Below are positions 1-10,641 of a DNA stretch of 64,000 nt, piece after piece. The stretch spans positions 124,001 through 188,000 of the forward strand of contig JBAMDO010000039.1 of the NCBI GenBank assembly GCA_037074765.1, in the 5' to 3' direction. A program made the translations under genes and the position numbers. Source of the DNA: Mansonella perstans (lineage: Eukaryota > Nematoda > Chromadorea > Rhabditida > Onchocercidae). Positions within the stretch are counted from its first letter, which is position 1. The number at the start of each line of letters is the position of its first letter. Below the pieces are notes generated by a model. It saw only the letters and a program-made list of their open reading frames with translations, was not told the DNA's origin and ran no database searches.

Positions 1-347
1 GATTTTTTGAAAATGACAAATCAGCAAAGAAGTGAAATCATTTCTGCGGCATTTGATTTTCCGATTTATTTCAATTATATATTCCAATAAATGACTGAAA
101 GAAATATTTTGATCCAGTAGCTAGATGGAAGAAGTTATATTTTAATAAAGCAACTAGAAGAAATTTTTCTGCTTTTTCTTTTTCTACAATTAATCGTTAT
201 TCCTAAAAGATTAATTGCTGATGTGTTTAACTAAGCAAATTTTTACATTCTTAAACATTTCAAGCCTTTTTCTCCTTTCATCTTATTTGCTATTATTTCA
301 CAGAAATATTACAGCTTTTTAGGAAACTCATAATTTTCTAATTGCAG

Positions 348-506
348 TTTTGCATAATAGATGCATACATCGGAAAATCGAAAATTAGTCATCATCGGAA
401 AGTTGCGAATGGCGAAGGATTAGAAAATGGCGAAGACAAATGCAAAAACTTGGAATTAAAAAAGGAAAAATTAGCGGTTGAAGCAGTAGTAAAGCAATCG
501 AAATAA
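348..506 (+). CDS. probable terminal exon of an unidentified gene entering from the left
   Basis: The evidence is a good acceptor (ttttctaattgcag, ending at 347) followed by an open frame of 52 residues to TAA at 504-506. The peptide begins FCIIDAYIGKSKISHHRK, continues through an acidic stretch (NGEGLENGEDK) and ends in a Lys/Glu-rich tail (EAVVKQSK). A hydrophobic start followed by a charged tail would suit the cytoplasmic end of a membrane protein, but I do not recognise the family. No upstream exon is evident in bases 1-347, so the rest of the gene would lie to the left. The case rests on the splice site, the balanced composition and the richer GC content compared with the flanks. A chance open frame is possible. 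Confidence 0.4.
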   Translation, partial: FCIIDAYIGKSKISHHRKVANGEGLENGEDKCKNLELKKEKLAVEAVVKQSK

Positions 507-3500
507 ACGTTAAAGCAGAACTGAGAGAAACGTTTTCTCGTTTTTTTTAAAAAAAAAATCTTCGTTTTTTGTAACAAATAGAAAAAAAGAGGTGAAAAAT
601 CGTTTTCATTGATTCGCTTTGCTGTTAGTTGTGTTATGTGTTTTTTTTTCTAAATCTTTTAATGTTTATTTACTTGTTTGTTTATATGCTTACTTCTTAC
701 TTTTTTTATCAGAACAGCAATTTGTAATTTATTCACAAAAATGGAAGGAAGAAAATAAGGGGAGAAACTGAATTTTGAATTTTATGAAATGCAAAAAATT
801 TGAGATATTTAATTAGATAATTTCCCAGCATTCGTTCCGCTTAACAGTTAATACCGTAATTGAAAGGAAGAAAATAAGTGCTTTCATTAATCAAAGTCGC
901 TCAATTCCCCTGGTGAGATTTAAATTTGTCACAGATGGAAGAGGATAAACATTGAAAACAAAAAAAATACGAGTATATATTTAAGGAATGAAAATAATCA
1001 GAAATTTTAAGTTGCAAAAACTTGATTTTCTGAATAAAATGAGACAAAAATTGATCGCAAAGGTAATACCAAATTTATTCATAAATTCATCTGCTTGCTA
1101 AAAAAAAAAGAAAAAAAAACAAAAATATTCTTGGAAGTTTCGACAATATTTTGCTATAATTAGATTACACGCATTTCAGTGAAGATAAGATCCAATAATA
1201 ATTAACATTTTAATTACAGTTGAAACTTTTTCTTTTGGTTTTCAAATATTAAATGAAAAAAGTTTCAGATAAATGTATAAATATTGCTGGAATTGAACTT
1301 TGCTCAGCAATTTTTTTTTATTACTTAAACTTGGAATTTTTTCAAACAATAGAAGCTAATTTTGTCAAAGCTATTACAGTTTCTTATGATTTTATTGAAA
1401 ATATTTGCCAGTTTTATAAAATGTGAAATAAGAAATTATTTTAAAGAAAAGAGTTTTAATCATTTAAGTTTTTGGAAGTATGCATGATTCAATCGAGTCA
1501 GGGCAATCTACAATTAAATTTTTAGTAAATGCAAAAATGCTCCTACTCTAGCCATAATTTTTTCCTATTTTTGAGTAGTTAGATGAAATACAAAGAGCAA
1601 AGGAATACAGATTAACAGAAAATAATTTAAAATTTTACTCATGATAAATTTCATTTCTATAATTTTGTCTGCTCCTCTTAAAGCCGAATCCGTCACTTTA
1701 TGCTACGTTTTCAATATTTTCGTCTGATTAGTTAACGCCAAATCTTAGAGCTTATCTATATCCATCGGAATCTCTCAGTGCATTGAAAAATAATATAGAA
1801 AATTTTATTAATGCTGTTGAAAAGTTAGCTATCTCTCGATCATTGATATCACGCAGCAATTCGCTGCATGTCTACATAGAGCAATATGTTTAGGTAACAG
1901 AATTGATCTTTATCATCAACCATATCAAAATTTTGAAATAAAAAAATTGAAAAAATTAATATCCAACTAATAGTTGAAATGGTTGAAACTAGAAACTAAT
2001 AGTTGAAACTGCTTTACAGCCACAATAAATTTGTTCAATAATTCTTGCATTTAATAAAGGGAGAAAGGTTAAATTTCTTGACTCATCATTTAACTTTTTC
2101 CATCCATCTTAATTTACAATTGGTATTGGTAAATATTTTTGTCCCGACTATTCATTACTTTTTTCTTATTTGGACAAATCATTTGCTAAGAAAAGTAGAA
2201 CAGTAAGCGAAACTATTTTTATCTGCTGAAAGGTTAGCTAACTCTTGCAGAAGAAACAAATGTATCATCGAATATCCAAGTGGACATCTAAAACACAGTT
2301 TCTATAAAATTTAAATTCCACTGTGTATCTAAAATTAAGATACAAACATTCTGAAAACTACGAGAAATATGCGCTACAAATGAATGAACGAAAAATAATA
2401 TTCGACGTTTTCTGCTTCATAAAACTGCTTGAATGTTTATTATATCCTTATTAATTACATTTAGAATAAACAATAAGAAAGTGTTAGTAATTGCGGAAAT
2501 GAGATATTATTGAAATGCTGTTTTATAAATCTTGTTTTAAGGTACCATATATAGAGTGTTATATAAAAATGTTAGCATAAAATTACTATTGTTACATGCA
2601 AATCATTTCAGGCATATTTTTAATGCTTTGTAATTAATCAATCAATTTTGTTAATTCTATAATGATGCGACGAAAAATTGTTTTAATTAGAAAAATCACT
2701 ATAACAATAATAAAGGTGTTAATAACAAACGCAAATGAATGCTGTATGAATAAGTATATATGGATAAAGATTGTTAGACAATATGGTTGGAATATAATCG
2801 TCAATTCAATTCAACTATGCGCTGTTAATTATTGTATCCAACTGATCGAAAGAAAGATGAAAAATTGTGAAATGGCACGATAAATTGAAATTTTAATGTA
2901 GTAATAGCTAATAAGCAAATTTTTTCACATAGTCGGAATTAAATGAATTATTTGTGTAACAGTAATTAGCAAGGTGTTTTGAAACAAGATTCTGTGAAAT
3001 AACTACCAACCTGTAACTGGTTAGATGAGGGTACGATTCCATTCTGAAATAGTAAAGCATATGCAAAAGACTTAAAAGGATATTAAAAGGCAAAAATTAG
3101 CAGTCACATTGCTAATAATAGATAATATGCTTTATTCCTTTCTTGTTGAAATTAACTAAGTAAAGTCTTATTATCATATCTAGGAAAGGTCAAAAATTCT
3201 GCTGATTCAATAATACTAAACAAATATCATAAAAAATTATGCTTTGATTTTTTTCGTTGAAATTAAAGAAGCAAGTCTACTTGGCTTATTTTTAATAAAT
3301 AAGTAGTGCATTATCGTATTTGAGACGATAAAATATAACTTGCCAATTCAATAAAACTAAACCATACATACAAATTTGTTAATTTGATAAATTAAGCTTC
3401 AATTTATGTTTAATTTTTAACAAATTAACAAAAAAATAAACTTATTAAGCATAAAAATTATTGTTAGCACAATAATTAAAACAGTAAAGGTGATCAAAAA

Positions 3501-5064
3501 AACAAGAAATAGAAGACATTGTTGAGTTAAAAACTGAATTAAAAAAAAACAAGAAAGGAATATTATTTTGAATACGATGAAAGAATTATTAGTGAAGTAT
3601 ACACCTACGACACAGGTGCAAAATAAACTTCGAATTTAATTGAAAATTGACTTGAACTAATGAATATGAGAAAAAACAACTGAAACATCGATAACATAAT
3701 AAAATAATGGAATTTTAAAAGCAAACGATTTTACACATCATTTTTAGAGTTATTACTTTCTAAAGGTTTTGAATAAAATCTATTCCAATTTAATAAAAAA
3801 TTTAAAAATTTAGCTGCAAAAAACGTTCATTAATCAGCAGTATTTGGTGAAATGTAAAAGTATATTTTGAACTATCATCTTAACTTACTTTTCTATGATC
3901 AAAGGTTTAAAAAAAAGCTAAAACACGTTCAAATAGTTTTGCATTTAACCATAGATTTGGAAGATCTTCATAATGAGAAACTTAGTGAAATGAGACACTA
4001 TGATTAAAATCGTATTGATGGGTTGATGGGTAACGAGCTATAATTGCAAATAATGAATGATTCCTTTACTATAATATTTGCATAGACATATATTTAGCAA
4101 ATTCTTTCTAGCAAAATTATACGTGATAAAAATTTTTGCAAATTATAATTTTTGAGTTTTATGAAAATTTGAGGAAAAATATAAGAACAAATCCAACAAT
4201 ATAAGCAGTTGGCTGTTTAATTTCATTTAATCGACAATAAATCAAAATTTTTGTGCTTCATAATTGAAAGGTGTCAATCAAGTAAATCATAAACAAAAGA
4301 TATTTGAAATGCTTTGAAAAGAGACTGTTGATCTATGCTAAAACGCGGCGGAAATACCAATGCTTTAATTAATAATTTTTCATTTTTTAAAGCTTCAAAT
4401 AAATAAATTATGATTGATTCTGTAAACCAATGATAACATCAAAAAAAATAAAGAGTGATTGCAGTAATGTTTAGTCGAAATGGTTTATATTCGATTATAG
4501 AAACAAATGAGAGCTATATCAATTTATATATTTTAAAAATAAGTTTAAAATAAACTATGAAGTAGCGAAGATAACTAGCGGTATTAATAGTACATTGGAT
4601 TCATTTGAATCTATTAAAGGAAGTTACGTTTTTACAATAGTTGCTCAGATAATTTCGTGAAGGATATGCACTGGCAAGAAGTTGACAATAATTACAAAAA
4701 TAATCATCCTAGTTGATTTTCATAATTACAAGTCATTCTACGATCGTTTCACATACAAAAGTAGGAAATTTGACAAATGGATTCTTTATGAGGTAGTCGA
4801 TGATCAAAAAATCGTTTTCTCATATTCTGTGCAAATAATATATATTCTAATATAAATTATTTCATGTGACGGAATGCTCATCATATACAAAAGATAGTGA
4901 ATTTTTAGCAGCTAAACGGTGAATCCTTAACAAAATCAAAATCTCATCACAAAAGATTTAATGCTCTATAGAACTTTTCAAATTATAGCGAAGCAGTTAC
5001 ATTTGAGAAACATGCCCAGAAAACTGATAAATTGTGCCAAAAATGACAGTACACTCAGTTTATA
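507..5064. other. AT-rich non-coding stretch
   Basis: No convincing coding exon was seen on either strand. The sequence is dominated by A/T runs and short frames without splice support. It contains a diverged direct duplication at 3125-3362, listed separately. The short plus-strand frame at 2662-2883 has no acceptor or recognisable motif. Confidence 0.5.
3125..3362. repeat. diverged direct duplication, two copies
   Basis: Copy one (about 3125-3221) and copy two (about 3237-3362) share the order: tatgcttt, then gttgaaatta, then tcatat or tcgtat, then gattcaataatactaaac or aattcaataaaactaaac. The second copy is longer because of small insertions. No coding potential was seen. It looks like an old local tandem duplication. 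Confidence 0.5.
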
Positions 5065-5138
5065 TTATTCTATAGAAAAAACTAATTCTTTTTGAGTCAG
5101 TGACCCAAATGTAAATCCATTGGTTGTCGCTTCAGAAG
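5065..5138 (-). CDS. candidate last exon following the 5.5 kb membrane-protein exon
   Basis: On the minus strand the acceptor tctaatatttag precedes this segment. Entered in phase 1, which is the phase in which the 5491-5671 exon ends, it reads TSEATTNGFTFGSLTQKELV and then FSIE to a TAA stop at 5065-5067. The phase match is the main support. It could also be left earlier through a weak donor (TTTGG then gtcactg), in which case the stop would not be used. No family is recognised. Confidence 0.3.
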
Positions 5139-5490
5139 CTAAATATTAGAACAAATTGAGCTACTAAATCTAAGCCTTGCCTTCTAACCTTTGATTTTGC
5201 AATTTAACCAATATTTTTGCAAGCATCTTATCAAATCGACAACTCTTTTGACGAATTCATACATTACTACGAATCTAAAAGTTTTCATAAGCGAAGAACA
5301 GATTTCCATATTTTCATTGACAAAAATGTAATTGAATCATTCTTATTAAAGCTCAGTGATAATTATTTAAGAGTAATTATTCTTATGCAAGATCATCGAA
5401 TCAATAAATTGATCTTCTAATTTTACTATAAGTAAATAGCTGTATGTTTTCATCAATAAACGATTGAGAGTGAAAAACAAGATAACTTAC

Positions 5491-5671
5491 TGTGATTTAT
5501 CAGTTGGATCAAAGGTAACTGCTGATGAACCACATGAGCACATTCCATAAAAAACATAATCAGTCCAAGACCATAGATAATCCATGGCCATTTTTTACTG
5601 TATCTAATGATGTATGTCTTCAGAACGACTGTAGGTTTGAAATGAATTTCATATCTTGAACCATAAATAAC
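5491..5671 (-). CDS. candidate exon of an unidentified membrane protein
   Basis: The minus strand shows an acceptor (aattaattttag just above 5671), an open segment of 60 codons and a good donor (CACA then gtaagtta). The start is VIYGSRYEIHFKPTVVLK. Then comes a basic patch (RYSKKWPW) and a hydrophobic segment (IIYGLGLIMFFMECAHV), consistent with a single membrane span preceded by positive residues, as in the first span of several multi-pass proteins. The exon ends in phase 1 and fits the candidate exon at 5065-5138. Upstream exons of the same gene were not found. The segment is richer in GC than its flanks. The family is not recognised; a Patched- or Dispatched-like N-terminus was considered but cannot be supported. 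Confidence 0.45.
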
Positions 5672-6735
5672 CTAAAATAATTAAATTAATACGAAGAGAA
5701 AACGAAACATCGTTTCTAGAAGCGCTACTAAACAAATAAATTTTGAAATGTTGCGACCAATACATAAATCAACAATGCATCTAATAAAATTCCTTAACAT
5801 TTTTTTAGTTATACATAATTATTAAAGAATAATTATTCCGTTTTTCAAATCTGTTATGTTGCTTTAAAATTTAACTCAAATACTATTCAAAGAATTTATT
5901 CATATCATCAAAGTACTCTCATTGGTTTTTGTTACATCAAATTTTAATAACTTGCATTGAGCAAAATTTTTATTTGATAATTTCATTAAAATGTAGCTAT
6001 CTTATTTAACGGATATTGTGACAATCTTTATTTTTTTTAACAAATTAACGTTAGCTTGTCTTGTTCATAATAATGAAGTGATAATTAATAAGATGTATCA
6101 TTCTTAGCGAAATAATTACTGATATTTTTTGGTCATATAATTATTTCATTAATTACGATATACTGATTTATCTCGCTCTGTTACTGGTAGTGATTATGCT
6201 ATGTTGATATGTGTAGCTATTTTGCTGATGGTGCTACTGATTTTAAACTTAAAACTTATCTGATATTTGATATGATTTGAGAAAAAACTCAATCACATGA
6301 GTTGAAATTATCAGGCAATTAAATGATGAACCAATCATTGACAAATTAAATATTTTTGTAAATTGGATTGCTGCTTTTGGAGAACAAAAATGAACGATAT
6401 AAAACTCCATAAAGTATGAGATCAAGTCCTAAACAAATGAAGCCATTATTAAAAAGTCACATAATAAGCCTTAAGCTATATATTATTATTTTAAGGCACT
6501 CAACAAGAATTATTTCAGTAAAGCAATAAAAATAGCACGATTAAGCTATGATGATTATTCTATCATATCCTATCAGTTAACCACTCCAAACTTATTTCAT
6601 TCACTTTGATGCTACCATAATATTTCAAATATTATCATTGACTTACAATAAATTTAAAAGGTTTAAAAGTTTAGAGCTAACAAGCTCCTTTTGAAACATA
6701 ACTTTTTCCATATTTTTTGAATTTAAAAAAAGATA

Positions 6736-6915
6736 TAATTCCAAGAAAATTTTTTAAGAAAAAAATTTAAAAAAAATTTTTAGATCCAAGTTTTTCGAAT
6801 TAAAGGAAGGACTAATTTTAAATTTTGGAAAAAAAGGCTTAAAAAGTTTTTCAAGGCAAATTTTTGTTCAAAAAAAATTCAATCAAAAAATTTTTTTAAA
6901 ATTCTCTTGGAATTA
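6736..6915. repeat. imperfect fold-back inverted repeat
   Basis: The left arm, taattccaagaaaattt (6736-6752), is nearly the reverse complement of the right arm, aaattctcttggaatta (6899-6915), with one mismatch in 17. The interior is made of A and T blocks that can also pair. It could be the remnant of a small fold-back element, or a chance pairing in AT-rich DNA. Confidence 0.35.
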
Positions 6916-7710
6916 CGTAAAAAAAAATAATTTTGAGAATATTTGTTCTATTATATATTAATTAAAAAATAATTCACGAAAAAAATTTAAAAGCAATGGA
7001 TTAATGGCATAATTTTAAAAAATTGAGATAAATTACAAGAATCGAAGTCAAGCTCGAAAAATTATCACGATAATTGATTTTGAAATAAACTCTGCCAAAA
7101 ATTTAATATTACAAACATGAAAACTTCAAAAGTTGCAGAACTAATATTGCAAAACGAGTTTTTGTTTGTGCAAATTTAACATTAAAAAATTTGATATAGA
7201 TATTAAATAGCTTCAATTGTCAATGAAAATTAAGTATTTCAGCAATTTCCCGCAGCAATGCCATTAATCTGAAACGGATAAAAATTGCTTGTTTAGGCAG
7301 CAGAAAAATTTTAAAATATTTCAAAATATTCCTTTACAAATATATTTTTAAAATGCACGATGGACTAAGAAATTTCAAAGCACTAGAAAATTAAATAGCT
7401 TTAATTTCCAAATCCTTCTAGATTTGAATTTATTTTTGTTGAATCTTGGCAAATTCGAAAACTTAAAAATTGTCACAAATCATTTCCATGCATGGTCTAA
7501 TTATAATGTATAAAAGGAAATATACTGGCATGACTAGGAATCAAAGAAACTGAACAAATAGGATAAGCCAAGGACAAAATTAATTTTCGCACCCAACTTT
7601 ATTTTCATGATAAATAAAACAATTAAACATTAGTTCAGAAAATTCGCCAACTAAAGTTGCTTTAGCACAGCCAAAAATTCTTTGAATCACTGCTCATCAT
7701 TTTTTCTAAT

Positions 7711-7782
7711 TTATTATTAGTTATTATTATCACTAGATTCCTACTATTATTATTAATTATTACTAATGCTACTGTTATTATT
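7711..7782. repeat. degenerate TTA/ATT trinucleotide repeat
   Basis: Runs of tta and att interrupted by cta and act triplets. Simple sequence with no coding support. Confidence 0.7.
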
Positions 7783-8574
7783 GGAAGCAGTAAAAATCCC
7801 ACTTACCGTTAAATTAAAAAAATTATTTAGACTTACAAATTGTAAAAAATAGAGCTTGAAAAAGAAAGGAGTAAAGGAAGCGTAAACATTTTATAAGAAG
7901 AACAAATTTCAGTTTTTCGAAAAATAAATAATACATAAAATTAACATTGAGGTCAGGCCAGTGTTGTGTTTAAAATTTTTGAAAATTCATCCGGATGATA
8001 CAAATATTTTAGCATGAAATTTTTCACCAACAAATTTTTCAAAACAAATTTCAGAAAGATAAGAAACTGTTTTTACTTTTTTCAATATTTTTCAATCTAT
8101 TTTATTAAAAATTTCGAAATTAACTGCAATTTTATAAACATTCGTTATTATAAACACTGTAAAAAATGAAAATACTTAATTTCGCACTTTTAATGAATTT
8201 AATTAAACTAAAATTGTAGATAATTCAATCCCATAACTCGCCAATTTTTATTATACATCACCAAAATAAGCGAAAACATGGATAAAAAGAATTTACGATT
8301 GAAAAATTAAAAAATGGAGCAGAAAAATTTTAAAAACATATATTCATTGTGAAAATTTAATTTCCTTGCTGCTGCTCGCTGTCAGTAGAAAATCATTTAA
8401 TAAAAATTAAGAATTTCAATTGAAACTACAAAAAATGCAGAAATTTGTGAAAAATAAATTTGGAGGGCTTAAATTTTACATTAAAAATTTCACAAACTGA
8501 TAGCAAAGAAGAAAGAACAAAAATTTCCAAAAAAAAGTTTCAAAAATTTTAGCTGCAACCGGTTCTTTTTTTTG

Positions 8575-8740
8575 GGAAATAATAAGGAAAAGAAGTAAAA
8601 TGAAAAAATTTTCGAAAATGACCATCAAATAAATTTTTAAAAAATGCAGAGAAAATTTGGAAATAACAAAGAAAAGGAGTAAAATGGAAAAATTTCGAAA
8701 ATGACCATAAAATGAATTTTAAAAAGTGCAGAAAGAAAGA
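8575..8740. repeat. tandem duplication, period about 84 bases
   Basis: The first copy starts ggaaataataaggaaaag at 8575 and the second starts ggaaataacaaagaaaag at 8659. Both continue through gtaaaatg, aaaattt, cgaaaatgacca and aaatgcag or aagtgcag. The copies differ by scattered substitutions and small gaps. Confidence 0.65.
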
Positions 8741-10608
8741 ATTGATAAAAATGTTAAAATTATTTGAATCATAAGAATCCATTTGACCTTATTTGGCTTT
8801 TAAGAATATCGTCGCAAATGCGAAAATATTCGTATTCCTTATCTTAATTGTAGGAGAAATTCGGGAAAGAAAAGAGGACAAATCATACATAAATGGTAAT
8901 GAACAACAACATAACTATCATCAAAGTAAACCGGTTTTTCCTTACGTTTTTGGATAAAATTTGACTTATCAGAATTTTTTTCGCATCGCTATTCCGGTTA
9001 CTACTACATATATATTGTTAATGAATTAACGAATTCTTGTTTGCCACCGTTAATTTGAATTTAGAATGAAATCATCTAAAAGTGGTATGAACAACGAAGC
9101 GCTTTATTTTAAAAAAAAAATTTTTTAATTAGAATGCAATATATTATTGCAGTGAGATCATCCTTCTATTCAGAAACACAGAATAATTTCAAAAAAATGG
9201 GAAATAATATTTTGATTACCATCAAATTAAAATAGTAAATGCAAAAGTTCACAAATTTATGTTGTTTTTTGCCATAATTAAAAGTGAAATCACTAGAGTT
9301 CTATTTATATTGTTCTCTCTCTGTTCTTTATTAATGGAAAAGCAAATAGCACAAATAAAAAATGCTCCAAAAACATGTTAGAACAGAAAAACGAGAAATT
9401 TTCGCTCAAATCATCACTTATTTAAAATTTTTTCACTCCCAAACTGCTTTCATTATTACTTCTTCCCGCTTCCATTACTTGTTCCATGATTTGTACATTT
9501 TCTGAACTTGAAAATTGGTCTAAAATTTAAAAAAAATAATCAAAAAATTAAAAAAAGAATGGACCACAGCAATCATTATCGCATGTCACATATTTTGTCC
9601 TCAATAGAAATTTATTAAAAATTTTCTGCATAAATAGAATTGCCATCACTCAGAAATGAAAAAAAGAAATTTATCTGCTTAAATCACTTTGCCTATTTGA
9701 AAATTCTCCAAAAAAAACCACTCATCAACTTTTTCTTGTTTTATTTAGATGGAAGCTCCAAAAATGATATCAGTATAACAGCTCTATCATATTCAAACAT
9801 CTGATAATGTAGCATTATTTGATTACTTGATATCAATTGGATGATAGCATGGGCGAACTATTTGTGAATGTCCCGTTGTTTCCTAACATTCTTCATCTAC
9901 AACAGAACTCTCTCCGGGATGAATCATCGTTCTAGTAATTGTTGTTTATCAGTCAGTTAGAATAAGCAGTAATATTTGAAATTCATAAAATATCTTCATT
10001 CACATTACTTAATTTCAGTTAACACATAATGACATATATAAAATGAATGAAAGAATGTCGACAGCTCAATCACAGTAAAAGAAATAAAAAAGGAAAAAAT
10101 TTGAAAACTTGATATTAATGTTTTTCTATAAAAGATTTTTTAATTTTCAAAATTTTGTCTTTCTGTCTTTTCACAAAATAAATTTCAAAGACAGCAAAAA
10201 ATATTGATGGGAAAGACTTGATTCGGTTACTTCAGATTTCTATCTGCAATTAGCAAAATTAAAGAAATAAGAAGAAAAAGACGGCAAAACTTTAGTTCTA
10301 AACTTAAACAAATGTTTGAGAGAAAAAAGAAGGAGGAAAGTAACACACCGGAAAAAACAACCTGAAGAAAGCCTGCTGAGGGTTATTTTTATTTTCGAAA
10401 ACTTCAGAAAAATTAAAAAAATTCATCTGATTTTTTCTTATTAATGTTCAAATCAACCATTATATCTTATTTTATCAGTACTTCCTTACTAAATTATCAT
10501 TTTATGTTCAATAACTTGTTCACTTTTTTCATTCGTACAATTATTTATTTGTTTATCTCATCGATTTATTTAAATATTTCAATTGCTTCAATAAGTAGTA
10601 TTTCATTA

Positions 10609-10641
10609 CAGAAATGCCAGAAATGCTTTCAGGCATTTCTG
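10609..10641. repeat. perfect 10-base inverted repeat, 13-base loop
   Basis: CAGAAATGCC at 10609-10618 is the exact reverse complement of GGCATTTCTG at 10632-10641. The stem is too short for a microRNA precursor, and no run of T follows that would mark a bacterial-type terminator. Confidence 0.5.

Noticed and set aside
3001..3060. tRNA-like string (ggtacgattcc) near 3030
   Set aside because: No cloverleaf could be drawn around it; acceptor and anticodon stems are absent.
6280..6440. Minus-strand open segment after an acceptor (DLISYFMEFYIVHF and onward), considered as an exon upstream of 5671
   Set aside because: The acceptor is good and the phase could fit, but composition is that of random AT-rich DNA and the only usable donor is weak.
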